Origin: a bacterium SCSIO 12827
GTDB taxonomy: Bacteria > Pseudomonadota > Alphaproteobacteria > Rhodospirillales > Casp-alpha2
Assembly: GCA_024397995.1 (NCBI GenBank)
Contig: CP073746.1
Location: 1,612,001-1,676,000, forward strand
Direction: 5' to 3'
DNA length: 64,000 nt
The translations under genes and the position numbers were made by a program. The notes beneath the pieces are model-generated. The model was not told the DNA's origin. It saw nothing but the letters and a program-made list of their open reading frames with translations, and did not search any database. This document shows, one piece after another, positions 28,896 to 36,914 of this stretch (its first letter is position 1; the number at the start of each line of letters is the position of its first letter).

Positions 28896-30208
28896 GCACG
28901 CTTTTCGAAAGCCAATCACCGCGACCGCTGGCCGACCGCCTGCGGCCAAAAACCATCGCCGAAGTCGTCGGCCAGGCCCATCTGACCGGTCCCGACGGTT
29001 TCATCGGCCGGGCGGTCAAGGCCGGTAAGCTGACCTCCATCGTGTTCTGGGGGCCGCCCGGCACGGGGAAGACGACCCTGGCGCGGCTTCTGGCCGACCA
29101 TGTCTCTTTGCATTTCGAGCCCCTGTCGGCGGTGTTTTCCGGTGTCGCCGACCTGCGCAAGGTGTTCGACCGGGCCAAGGAGCGGCGCAAGATGGGGCAG
29201 GGGACCCTGCTGTTCATCGACGAGATTCACCGCTTCAACCGGGCCCAGCAAGACGGCTTCCTGCCCTATGTGGAGGACGGCACGGTGGTTCTGATCGGGG
29301 CGACGACGGAAAACCCGTCGTTCGAACTGAACCCGGCCTTGCTGTCGCGCGCCCAGGTGTTGGTGCTCAATCGTCTGGATGCGGGGGCGCTTGAGGAATT
29401 GATGGCCCGGGCCGAGGCGGAACTGGGCCATTCGTTGCCGCTGGACACCGATGCCCGACAGGCCCTTGCCGCCATGGCTGACGGTGACGGGCGCTATCTA
29501 TTGAACATGGTCGAGAACCTGGACGCCATGGGGCTGACGGCGCCGCTTGATCCTGCCGGTCTGGCGGCCGCGGTGCAGAAGCGCATGCCGCTTTATGACA
29601 AGGGACAGGAAAGCCATTACAACCTGATCTCGGCGCTGCACAAGTCGCTGCGCGGCTCGGATGTCGATGCGGCGCTGTATTGGTTCGCGCGCATGCTCGA
29701 AGGGGGGGAGGACCCGCTCTACGTCGCCCGGCGGCTGGTTCGCTTCGCGTCCGAGGACATCGGTTTGGCCGATCCGCAGGCTCTGCCGCAAGCCCTGGCC
29801 GCCTGGGACACCTATGAGCGCCTGGGCTCGCCCGAGGGCGAACTTGCGCTGGTTCAGGCGGTCGCCTATCTGGCCACCGCGCCGAAATCCAACGCCCTCT
29901 ATAAGGCCGAGAAAGCCGCCCGCCGCATGGCGCGGGAAACCGGCTCCTTGATGCCGCCGAAACACATCCTCAACGCCCCGACCAAGTTGATGAAGGACCT
30001 GGACTACGGCAAGGACTACGCCTATGACCACGATGCCGAGGATGGTTTTTCCGGTCAGAACTATTTTCCCGACGGCATGGCGCGCACACGGCTGTATTCT
30101 CCGCGCGACCTGGGGTTCGAACGCGAGATCACCAAGCGCTTGGCTTATTGGGATAAATTACGCCGCCAGCGGACCAAGGGGGACGACGGCGGTTCGTCTT
30201 CAGGGTAG
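28892..30208 (+). CDS. rarA: Replication-associated recombination protein A (RarA/MgsA)
   Basis: A clamp-loader-like AAA+ ATPase acting at stalled replication forks. The 438 residues have Walker A GPPGTGKTT (about residues 54-62), Walker B LLFIDEIHRF, sensor-1 IGATTENPSFELNPALLSR, and the C-terminal tetramerisation domain with DPLYVARRLVRFASEDIGLADP. The start is GTG in a GTGA overlap with the protease gene. The function is assigned from the family. Confidence 0.96.
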   Translation: MSTLFESQSPRPLADRLRPKTIAEVVGQAHLTGPDGFIGRAVKAGKLTSIVFWGPPGTGKTTLARLLADHVSLHFEPLSAVFSGVADLRKVFDRAKERRKMGQGTLLFIDEIHRFNRAQQDGFLPYVEDGTVVLIGATTENPSFELNPALLSRAQVLVLNRLDAGALEELMARAEAELGHSLPLDTDARQALAAMADGDGRYLLNMVENLDAMGLTAPLDPAGLAAAVQKRMPLYDKGQESHYNLISALHKSLRGSDVDAALYWFARMLEGGEDPLYVARRLVRFASEDIGLADPQALPQALAAWDTYERLGSPEGELALVQAVAYLATAPKSNALYKAEKAARRMARETGSLMPPKHILNAPTKLMKDLDYGKDYAYDHDAEDGFSGQNYFPDGMARTRLYSPRDLGFEREITKRLAYWDKLRRQRTKGDDGGSSSG

Positions 30209-30258
30209 ATTGAGCGCCGAACGGGGGCAAGGACCGGAATAATGACGGGGAACCTGCG

Positions 30259-30636
30259 ATGAAGATGCTGTTTGCCGTGGCCATGGGCGGCGCCGTGGGC
30301 GCTGTCGGGCGGTTCCTGGTGATGAACGCCGCGGGCAGTCAGTTGGGCCATGGGTTTCCCTGGGGCACCTTTATGGTCAACCTCGTGGGTTCCTTCGTGC
30401 TGGGCGCGCTGATCGAAATCAGCGCCCTGCATTGGTCGCCACAGCCGGAAGTGCGGGCCTTCCTAGTGGTCGGCGTGCTGGGGGCCTTCACGACCTTTTC
30501 CACATTCTCGATGGATTCCTATACCTTGATCGATCGGGGGCAGATTGGTGCCGCAGCTCTCTATATCGGTGGCTCGGTCGTGCTGTGCATTTTCGGCTTC
30601 TGGGCCGGAATGGCCATGTTGCGTCAGGTTCTGTGA
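30259..30636 (+). CDS. crcB: Fluoride exporter CrcB/FluC
   Basis: A small dual-topology membrane protein that exports fluoride. The 125 residues form four hydrophobic helices. Family motifs are GGAVGAVGRF, GTFMVNLVGSFVLG and GVLGAFTTFSTFS, the last containing the phenylalanines that line the pore and the sodium-site region. It is 50 bases after rarA; no fluoride riboswitch is visible in that short gap. The stop overlaps the next start (TGATG). Confidence 0.95.
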   Translation: MKMLFAVAMGGAVGAVGRFLVMNAAGSQLGHGFPWGTFMVNLVGSFVLGALIEISALHWSPQPEVRAFLVVGVLGAFTTFSTFSMDSYTLIDRGQIGAAALYIGGSVVLCIFGFWAGMAMLRQVL

Positions 30637-31667
30637 TGGCCGATACGCCGCCACCAGATGCCAAGGGGCAGACTGTCTCAGCCGATGAGGACGGCCTGCG
30701 TCTCGATCGCTGGCTGAAACAGCATCTCCCCGACCTGCCGTTCGGGCAGGTCCAGAAGCTGTTGCGCACCGGGCAGATCAGAATTGACGGCCACCGCGCC
30801 AAGACGGGGACGCGCCTGGAGGCCGGCCAGGAGGTCCGCCTGCCGCCAAGCCTGCGCCCGGGTGGGGAAGGGGTCGTTAATCGCGCGTCGACCGCGACTA
30901 AGCCGGCGCCAAAGCCCGCTCCCAAGATTTCAGCCGGTGAGATCAAGGATCTGCAGGCCCGTGTGATCTATCGTGATGATGAAATTCTGGTATTGGACAA
31001 GCCGGCAGGCCTGGCCGTGCAGGGCGGATCGGGGCTCAGCCACCATCTGGATGCCATGCTCGGCGGGCTTCGCTTCGATGCGGTGGAACGGCCACGCCTG
31101 ACCCATCGTCTGGACAAGGATACCTCGGGCGTTCTGGTTCTGGCGCGCACCCGCGCCGCCGCGCGCTGGGTGACTGAAGGATTCCGCCGCAAGACCATCC
31201 GAAAGCTCTATTGGGCGGCTGTTGCGGGGGTGCCGGAAATCGCCCAGGGACGAATTCGCCTGAAGCTGGGCAAGAAGCGCGGCGCCGGTGGGCAGGAAAA
31301 GATGGACGCCGAGGCCGAGGACGCCAAACGGGCGGAAACGCTTTACCGCATCGTCGACCGCGTCGGCCGCAAGGCGGCCTGGCTTGCGATGGAGCCGGTG
31401 ACGGGGCGCACACATCAGCTCCGCGCCCATGCCCTGGCCATGGAAACGCCGATCCTGGGTGACGGCAAGTATGGGGGCACGGAAGCATTTCCCGACTTGC
31501 CGGTGAAAATCCGTATGCTGCACCTGCACGCTCGGCGAATCGTCATCAAGCATCCCTCAGGCCGTCTGATCGATGTCGTGGCGCCATTACCGCCGCATAT
31601 GGCCGAGACCTGGAAGGCGCTTGGCTTCACCAAGGATCAATCGGCGGATGAACTCCTTGACGAATAG
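30636..31667 (+). CDS. RluC/RluD-family rRNA pseudouridine synthase
   Basis: Converts uridine to pseudouridine, probably in 23S rRNA. The start is the ATG at 30636 overlapping the crcB stop; the frame is open further up inside crcB but that part is not coding. The 343 residues comprise an N-terminal S4 RNA-binding domain (about 16-75), a proline/lysine linker, and the catalytic domain with HRLDKDTSG (catalytic Asp160) and the GRTHQLRAH motif. Length and motifs fit RluC, but RluC and RluD cannot be told apart safely here. Confidence 0.9.
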   Translation: MADTPPPDAKGQTVSADEDGLRLDRWLKQHLPDLPFGQVQKLLRTGQIRIDGHRAKTGTRLEAGQEVRLPPSLRPGGEGVVNRASTATKPAPKPAPKISAGEIKDLQARVIYRDDEILVLDKPAGLAVQGGSGLSHHLDAMLGGLRFDAVERPRLTHRLDKDTSGVLVLARTRAAARWVTEGFRRKTIRKLYWAAVAGVPEIAQGRIRLKLGKKRGAGGQEKMDAEAEDAKRAETLYRIVDRVGRKAAWLAMEPVTGRTHQLRAHALAMETPILGDGKYGGTEAFPDLPVKIRMLHLHARRIVIKHPSGRLIDVVAPLPPHMAETWKALGFTKDQSADELLDE

Positions 31668-31805
31668 TCTTAAACTGCGTCCAAGTTGGCCCGGTCGGGG
31701 AGGTGCGCCTTCAATCGGTTCGTGCGGGATTGTTCTGTCCGTTGCCGTTTCTCTGGGACAACTGAGGATTCTTAGGTGAGTTTCATGTCGCACGACAATC
31801 AAACA

Positions 31806-31828
31806 TTGCATTGTATGCAAAACTGCAT
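31806..31828. promoter_or_regulatory. TTGCAT/ATGCAA inverted repeat upstream of response regulator
   Basis: TTGCAT (31806-31811), three bases, ATGCAA (31815-31820), then a further half site TGCAT (31824-31828). It is in the 275-base gap between the pseudouridine synthase and the response regulator gene, about 120 bases before the latter, and is a plausible operator. The rest of the gap shows no gene. Confidence 0.45.
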
Positions 31829-31942
31829 ATCACTTAGGGTGTGTTTGACGTTTCCGGAATGGCGGCTTGGCACGGGGAATGCATGGTTGTCGAAACAAGA
31901 CGGTCGGTGCCAAATACCCTCCGTAACAGAGACCTGAGGAAC

Positions 31943-32626
31943 ATGCGCCTACTCCTAGTCGAAGATCACAATAGGTTTGCCGAGTCCATCAAAGTCGGCC
32001 TGGAAAATCAGGCATTTGCCGTTGATATGGTGGATTCGGGGGCTGGTGCCGACGCCGCTGTGGCGAGCGTCCAGTATGATGCGATCATTCTTGATCTCGG
32101 GCTTCCGGATACGGATGGCCTGACCTTGCTTAAGCAATGGCGGGAACAAGGTAATGTGGTTCCGGTCTTGATTTTGACTGCCCGCGACGGCCTGGACGAC
32201 CGCGTCAAAGGCTTGAATACCGGCGCCGATGACTATCTGCTGAAACCCTTCGAAATGGAGGAACTGGTTGCGCGTATTCGCGCCCTTCTGCGCCGTCCCG
32301 GTGGGGTTCTGGGGCTGGTTATGACGGCGGGTAACGTATCGTTCGACACCACGGCGCGGGAAGTGAGGGTCAATGACCAACCCATATCCATTTCTCGACG
32401 CGAGATGGGCGTGCTAGAACAACTTATGCGGCGGTATGGGCGCGTTGTTCCCAAATCGGTTCTGGAAGACAAGATTTACGGTTTTGACGAGGAAGTATCG
32501 TCGAATTCTGTGGAGGTTCATGTTTCCAGGCTGCGCAAGAGACTTACAAAAAACGGGGCCAGTGTCAGTGTTCATACCCTTCGCGGTGTGGGCTATCTGC
32601 TGTCCGAAGGCTCACTCAACAACTGA
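31943..32626 (+). CDS. OmpR/PhoB-family response regulator
   Basis: A two-component transcription factor. The start is ATG 31943 (MRLLLVEDHNRF) with TGAGGA upstream; the open frame before it is non-coding. The 227 residues comprise a receiver domain with Asp8, phosphoacceptor Asp51 (ILDLGLPDTDG), Thr79 and Lys101, and a C-terminal winged-helix DNA-binding domain (about 130-222) with SSNSVEVHVSRLRKRL and the THRG-like HTLRGVGY wing. The next two genes, a DUF2336 protein and a histidine kinase, form one unit with it. The target is unknown; it may bind the inverted repeat at 31806-31828. Confidence 0.93.
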   Translation: MRLLLVEDHNRFAESIKVGLENQAFAVDMVDSGAGADAAVASVQYDAIILDLGLPDTDGLTLLKQWREQGNVVPVLILTARDGLDDRVKGLNTGADDYLLKPFEMEELVARIRALLRRPGGVLGLVMTAGNVSFDTTAREVRVNDQPISISRREMGVLEQLMRRYGRVVPKSVLEDKIYGFDEEVSSNSVEVHVSRLRKRLTKNGASVSVHTLRGVGYLLSEGSLNN

Positions 32627-32641
32627 CGATCTGATCGTGAA

Positions 32642-33793
32642 ATGAACGAAAACAAAGAAAACGGCGAACCGACGGTAGACCACGAGTTTCTTCTGAACCT
32701 CGCGCGCGAAAAGTCGACCATGGGCCGGGCGAAATTGACCGAAACGATCATGGATCTGTTCGAAAATAAGGGGGATGCCCTGACGGACCGTGAACGGGCC
32801 CTGATGTTCGGCATTCTGCGTAGCGTCGTACGTGAGATCGAGATGTCCGTGCGCCGGGGCGTTGCCCAGCAATTGGCGGGATTGGGTGACGTGCCCGAGG
32901 ACCTGATCCGTATTCTCGCCAATGACGAGATCGAGGTCGCCTATCCGGTTCTCACGGAATCCGGGCTGCTCAAGGATTCCGATCTGATCGAGATCATCCG
33001 GCATCGCACGCTGGAACATCAGCTTGCCGTCGCCATTCGCCAGAACATCAGCGAGGCTGTGTCGCAGGCATTGGTCGAAACCGGCAACGAACGCGTGGTC
33101 GTGACCTTGCTTAAGAACGAGAACGCGAAGATTTCGCAAAGCACCATGGAATATCTGGTGGAACAGTCGAAGCGCGTCGATACCTTCCAGGAACCGATCC
33201 TGCATCGTGAGGAACTGCGCCCTGAATTGGCGCAGCGCATGTTCATGTGGGTGACGGCGGCGCTGCGCGAATTCATCTTGAAGAATTTCAAACTCGACCA
33301 GTCGGTGGTCGACGATCTTCTGGAACAGATTGCGTCTCAGGAAGGCGGGGTGCAGCCCGATCAGACAAACGGGCTGAAGGCCAATGAGTTGGCGGCCAAT
33401 CTGGACCGCGAGGGGCTGGTCACGCCTGAGACGTTGATCACCGCGTTGAGCCAGGGCGAGGTGTCGCTGTTCCTGGCCCTGTTCTCGCGTCTCACGGGTA
33501 TCCGCGAGTATCTGGCCAAACGCATTCTGTTCGAGCCGGGCGGCGAGGGTATGGCGATCTGCTGCAAGGCAGTGGGGCTGACCAAGGACGAGTTCGCCCA
33601 GATTTTCCGCTATTCACAATTGGTTCGCGCGCGTCGCAGTGACCGCATCGATGAAGCCTTGGCGGACGTGATCTGGATTTACGAGGACATGAGCCGTGAG
33701 GCCGCCGCAGCCGTTCTGAAGACTTGGCGCCGGAATACAGGCTATTTGGCGGCGATCCGCCAGATTCAGTCGGCTACCCGGCGAAATGCGTGA
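32642..33793 (+). CDS. DUF2336-family protein
   Basis: A protein of unknown function, 383 residues, predicted to be almost all helical with repeating 30-40-residue helical hairpins, which suggests a HEAT-like scaffold. There is no signal peptide or membrane segment, so it is cytoplasmic. Segments such as AVAIRQNISEAVSQALVETG and ILANDEIEVAYPVL resemble the DUF2336 family of alphaproteobacteria. It lies 15 bases after the response regulator and overlaps the kinase start by 8 bases. A role as an accessory protein of the two-component pair is an inference from position only. Confidence 0.8.
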   Translation: MNENKENGEPTVDHEFLLNLAREKSTMGRAKLTETIMDLFENKGDALTDRERALMFGILRSVVREIEMSVRRGVAQQLAGLGDVPEDLIRILANDEIEVAYPVLTESGLLKDSDLIEIIRHRTLEHQLAVAIRQNISEAVSQALVETGNERVVVTLLKNENAKISQSTMEYLVEQSKRVDTFQEPILHREELRPELAQRMFMWVTAALREFILKNFKLDQSVVDDLLEQIASQEGGVQPDQTNGLKANELAANLDREGLVTPETLITALSQGEVSLFLALFSRLTGIREYLAKRILFEPGGEGMAICCKAVGLTKDEFAQIFRYSQLVRARRSDRIDEALADVIWIYEDMSREAAAAVLKTWRRNTGYLAAIRQIQSATRRNA

Positions 33794-34856
33794 GCGTAAA
33801 CCGCGCAGCTGGCCCTCTCTATCCGCTGATCCCGAAACGCGCGCGGCAGAAGCCCTGACGCGGTTGGAAGACGTCACCCGCCTGGTATCGGACCTGGTGT
33901 GGGAGACCGATGCGGATTTTCGCCTGGCCTATGTTTCCGAACATGCCTTTGAAGTCATGGGATATGTGCCGCTTCAGCTTGAAGGCATGCGGTTCGAGGA
34001 ACTGGGCGAATTCGTCGATGACGCAGGCAATCATATTGCGCTCGATATCCGCAAGCCGTTCCGTGACGTCGCCTTCGTGGCCAAGGATGCCGAAGGCGAA
34101 CAAAGGCGTCTTCTGACCAGCGGTTTGCCGTTTTTTGATCCGGACAGCGGGCGCTTTTCCGGGATTCGGGGCACCGCCCGCGATGTGACGGAAATCTACC
34201 GCGCCGAGCGCATCCGCGCCGAACAGGAAGAGCGCCAGCGTGCGTTCGTCGCCGATGTTGCTCATGAGCTCAGGACCCCGCTTGCGGTCTTGCGCACGAA
34301 GCTGGATACCTTGAAAGACGAGGCCGCAGCCGCAGTCCTGCGTGACGAGGTGGATGGTATGACCCGCCTGGTGTCCCAGATGCTTTCTTTTGCGCGTTAC
34401 GAGCTGTTCCGCCCGGGGTCTGAGGAAGAGGCGGACCTACGCGACGTCTGCACCAACGTGGCGACCCATTTGGCGCCCATCGCGATTCTCGAAGATCGTC
34501 TGATCGAGGTTCTGGCCGACGCGCCGGTAATCGTGCGCGGCTCTTCCCCGGCGCTGGAACAGGCGGTTCGCAATCTGGTGGAAAACGCCGTGCGCTACGC
34601 GCCGCCGCGATCCACGGTCACGGTACCTATCACAGACGAGCCGGCGATCCACGTGATCGATGGGGGGGCGGGCGTGCCGAAGGAACGCCGTGCGACGATC
34701 TTCGACCGATTCGATCGCGCGGACCGGCGTGGGGACGGCGCAGGTCTGGGGCTGGCCATCGTTAAGCGGATTGTCGACGCCCATGGCGCCAAGGTCGAAA
34801 TCGGGGAACCGCCCGGCGGGGGCACGGATTTCTGCGTCAAATTCCCTGCTCGCTAA
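33786..34856 (+). CDS. Soluble PAS-domain sensor histidine kinase
   Basis: Presumed partner kinase of the response regulator two genes upstream. The 356 residues have no transmembrane segment, so it senses something in the cytoplasm. A PAS domain covers about residues 30-140. A HisKA domain follows with the H-box VAHELRTPLAVLR (phosphorylated His160). The ATPase domain has the N-box LVENAVRYAP, the G1 box IDGGAGVP and the G2 box GAGLGLAIV. The start codon overlaps the DUF2336 gene. The gene order regulator, DUF2336, kinase is compact and clearly co-transcribed. Confidence 0.93.
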   Translation: MRERKPRSWPSLSADPETRAAEALTRLEDVTRLVSDLVWETDADFRLAYVSEHAFEVMGYVPLQLEGMRFEELGEFVDDAGNHIALDIRKPFRDVAFVAKDAEGEQRRLLTSGLPFFDPDSGRFSGIRGTARDVTEIYRAERIRAEQEERQRAFVADVAHELRTPLAVLRTKLDTLKDEAAAAVLRDEVDGMTRLVSQMLSFARYELFRPGSEEEADLRDVCTNVATHLAPIAILEDRLIEVLADAPVIVRGSSPALEQAVRNLVENAVRYAPPRSTVTVPITDEPAIHVIDGGAGVPKERRATIFDRFDRADRRGDGAGLGLAIVKRIVDAHGAKVEIGEPPGGGTDFCVKFPAR

Positions 34857-35076
34857 GCCATCTACCTCAAGATTCTCAATAATGTACCGATTTGTCAGGT
34901 AGCGGTCAGCTTGATCGCCGAAACTTCACCATGGATTTAATCATCCGGGGTGGCAGCCATTGGCGGTTCCCCAGGGTGTGGCGGGCCTGGGATAGGTTGG
35001 GCAGGTCCGCTGTGTTTAAGAATTCACCGTACCGTCGCAGATCAAATCGATTTGCGGCGGCTCACCCTCGAAACTT
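34857..35076 (+). other. Gene-free gap, possible small RNA
   Basis: No convincing protein gene is seen in the 349 bases between the kinase and the OmpA-like gene. The stretch ends in a very strong + strand terminator (35077-35105) about 220 bases after the kinase stop. That could be a long 3' UTR or a separate small RNA. A weak promoter-like pair, TTGATC (34911-34916) and TTTAAT (34936-34941), has a poor 19-base spacing. Confidence 0.3.
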
Positions 35077-35105
35077 AAAGCCGCTCCGTTGAGCGGCTTT
35101 TTTTT
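35077..35105 (+). terminator. Rho-independent terminator, + strand
   Basis: AAAGCCGCTC (35077-35086), CGTT loop, GAGCGGCTTT (35091-35100) and five more T. It ends transcription of the regulator-DUF2336-kinase unit or of a small RNA in the preceding gap. Confidence 0.92.
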
Positions 35106-35152
35106 GTCCGCTGCCGACCCGGGGGGAGGGTGTTGGTTGTTTCCAACGAGAA

Positions 35153-35178
35153 GGGGCGGCGCCTTGCAGCGCCGCCCC
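35153..35178 (-). terminator. Hairpin after the first OmpA-like gene, - strand
   Basis: GGGGCGGCGC (35153-35162) and GCGCCGCCCC (35169-35178) form a perfect 10-bp stem with a 6-base loop, 28 bases beyond the stop of the - strand gene. The - strand continues TTCTCGTT, a weak T-run, so it is a likely but imperfect terminator. Confidence 0.6.
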
Positions 35179-35205
35179 CTGAGATGGTTCCGAAGAACGC
35201 CGGTC

Positions 35206-36036
35206 CTATTGCATCAGGACGATCGTTACCCGGCGGTTTTTCTCATTCTTGACACCGTCGGCCGTCTTTTCGGCCGGTGCATCCTCACCGAAGAATTGGA
35301 CGATGGTTTTCGCCGGATCCAGGCCGATTTCCGTGAAGGCATTCTTCACGGCATTGACCCGCTTTTCCGACAGTTTGCGATTGTAGTTCTTATCGCCTGC
35401 CGTATCGGCATGGCCGGTCAGCATGATCGACTTGTAACCGGAAATGGATTCCGCCATCACCTGATAGGCGACCGCGGTCGCCGCTTCGTTCAATGTCGCT
35501 TTGTTGAAGTCGAAGTAGATGATGAATTCCTTGCCAGGCATGGGTTTCTTGGCAGTCTTGGCGCCGCCCAGACCCTTCATGGCTTCCTCAAAGGCGCTGC
35601 GGCAGGCCGCGATGTCTTTGGGTTGGTCGTTTTCTTCCTGCTGTTCCATCCAGCAGTCAAACATGGCCTGGGCCCGTGCCGCCTTTTCCGGCGCCGTTTT
35701 TCCGGCACCGGCGGCAAGGGCGTCGGTCAGTTTCTTGCGGGCAGCCGTAAGATCGGCGGTTGCGCCGGAGGGGATCTTGCGATCCTTCAGGTCCTGCGGA
35801 CCCGTGTCCTTACCAGCGGCCGCCATCTTGGCCCGAGTATTGTAGTAGACCGCCGACCGGCTATCGGCTTGCTCGTCTTCAGAACGCGCAAGGTCGACAT
35901 ACTCCTTGAACAACGCCTTTTGGAAGTTGTCGCCCGAAAGCGACATCTTCTTCGTGGCGTCCAGGTCGATGCTGGAACAGGCGGCGACCAATGCGCCGGT
36001 CAGTCCCAGAACAGCCAATCTGTTCAGGAATTTCAT
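35206..36036 (-). CDS. OmpA-family outer-membrane lipoprotein
   Basis: A cell-envelope protein anchored in the outer membrane by lipid and to peptidoglycan by its OmpA domain. The start is ATG at 36036 (MKFLNRLAVLG), 6 bases after GGAAGGAAA; an upstream TTG in frame is not used. The lipobox LVAAC puts the lipidated cysteine at residue 20, with Ser after it, favouring the outer membrane. Residues 25-165 are helical with no family recognised. The C-terminal domain (about 170-276) has the peptidoglycan-binding signature TGHADTAGDKNYNRKLSEKR. A shorter paralogue lies just upstream. Confidence 0.9.
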   Translation of the reverse strand: MKFLNRLAVLGLTGALVAACSSIDLDATKKMSLSGDNFQKALFKEYVDLARSEDEQADSRSAVYYNTRAKMAAAGKDTGPQDLKDRKIPSGATADLTAARKKLTDALAAGAGKTAPEKAARAQAMFDCWMEQQEENDQPKDIAACRSAFEEAMKGLGGAKTAKKPMPGKEFIIYFDFNKATLNEAATAVAYQVMAESISGYKSIMLTGHADTAGDKNYNRKLSEKRVNAVKNAFTEIGLDPAKTIVQFFGEDAPAEKTADGVKNEKNRRVTIVLMQ

Positions 36037-36128
36037 TTCGGTATTTCCTTCCAAGGTTGAGAGTTGGGTTCATATTGCTTAGGCGTGGACCTCACTCCCC
36101 CCGGCCGGCGGCTACTTGAACCGACGAC

Positions 36129-36605
36129 CTAAAACTTCAGAACGACTTCAACCCGACGGTTTTTGTCGTTCTTGACGCCGTCCGCCGTCTTTTCGGCGGG
36201 CTCGTCTTCACCAAAGAACTGAGTGATGATCTTGTTCGGATCAATGCCGATTTCCGAGAAGACCTGCTTCACGTTTTCGACACGCTTTTCCGACAGTTTC
36301 CGGTTGTAGTTTTTATCACCGGCCGTATCGGTATGCCCTGTCAGCAGAACGGCCTTGTAGCCGCTCATGGTGTCTGCCATCAGCTTGTAGGCAACCGTCG
36401 TCCCCTCTTCATTCATACTTGCTTTGCCGAAATCGAAGTATATCACGTACTTCTGGTCCGGTTTGGTCTTCTTTTCAGCAGCCTTGGCCGCGGCGGGCTT
36501 GGCATCGGCCTTGGTCGTCGTCGCGGTGTCGCCGTCCATGCTGGCGCAAGCAGCGACCAACGCACCGGTAAGTCCCAAAACAGCAAATCTGTTCAGGATG
36601 TTCAT
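36129..36605 (-). CDS. OmpA-family lipoprotein, short paralogue
   Basis: The start is ATG at 36605 (MNILNRFAVLG), after the same GGAAGGAAA leader as its neighbour. The lipobox LVAAC puts the cysteine at residue 20. A 35-residue Ala/Lys/Thr-rich linker follows, then an OmpA domain (about 48-158) with LTGHTDTAGDKNYNRKLSEKR. The 158 residues lack the helical middle region of the downstream paralogue. Signal peptide, leader and OmpA domain of the two are close in sequence, so they arose by tandem duplication. The spacing is 92 bases. It may fix the outer membrane to the wall as Pal does. Confidence 0.9.
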   Translation of the reverse strand: MNILNRFAVLGLTGALVAACASMDGDTATTTKADAKPAAAKAAEKKTKPDQKYVIYFDFGKASMNEEGTTVAYKLMADTMSGYKAVLLTGHTDTAGDKNYNRKLSEKRVENVKQVFSEIGIDPNKIITQFFGEDEPAEKTADGVKNDKNRRVEVVLKF

Positions 36606-36914
36606 AGTCGTATTTCCTTCCAATGAAATTGAGGGTTGGTTGTTGTTGCTTAGGCGCGCCATGCCCCCCGACGGTCCGTTCCAGTGTATCGAGTTCCGTA
36701 CATACAAATTTCTTCGTACCGAACTCGCCGGCCCGTCCGCTTGTGCTCCTCGTCAACAGTCGGATGCAGAATTGACTATAATGTCGTGCGAAGCAAGCGG
36801 TGCAATCGTGAAAAGCGATTTATCGCCCGGATATCCGGCCTTTACATCATGATGTATGAGATTGGAAAAAAGGCGTCCTTGCAGCGTCATAATCCCGTGG
36901 CATAGAACGGCGCC
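36606..36914. other. Gene-free divergent spacer
   Basis: This 309-base gap lies between the OmpA-like genes (-) and the HAD phosphatase (+). No ORF is convincing. It holds an inverted repeat, GAGTTCCGTAC (36691-36701) and GTACCGAACTC (36716-36726), matching at 10 of 11 positions, about 90 bases before the OmpA start, perhaps an operator or leader hairpin. A TATAAT (36777-36782) has no good -35 partner on the + strand. Confidence 0.35.

Noticed and set aside
30209-30258. Fluoride riboswitch before crcB
   Set aside because: The gap is only 50 bases and has none of the expected conserved elements; crcB appears to be read from the upstream operon.
31841-31942. N-terminal extension of 34 residues on the response regulator
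   Set aside because: The receiver domain begins right at ATG 31943, which has TGAGGA upstream; the extension has no similarity to receivers.
34892-35092. 66-codon ORF after the histidine kinase
   Set aside because: Arg-rich, unconvincing translation, no ribosome-binding site, and it ends inside the terminator stem.
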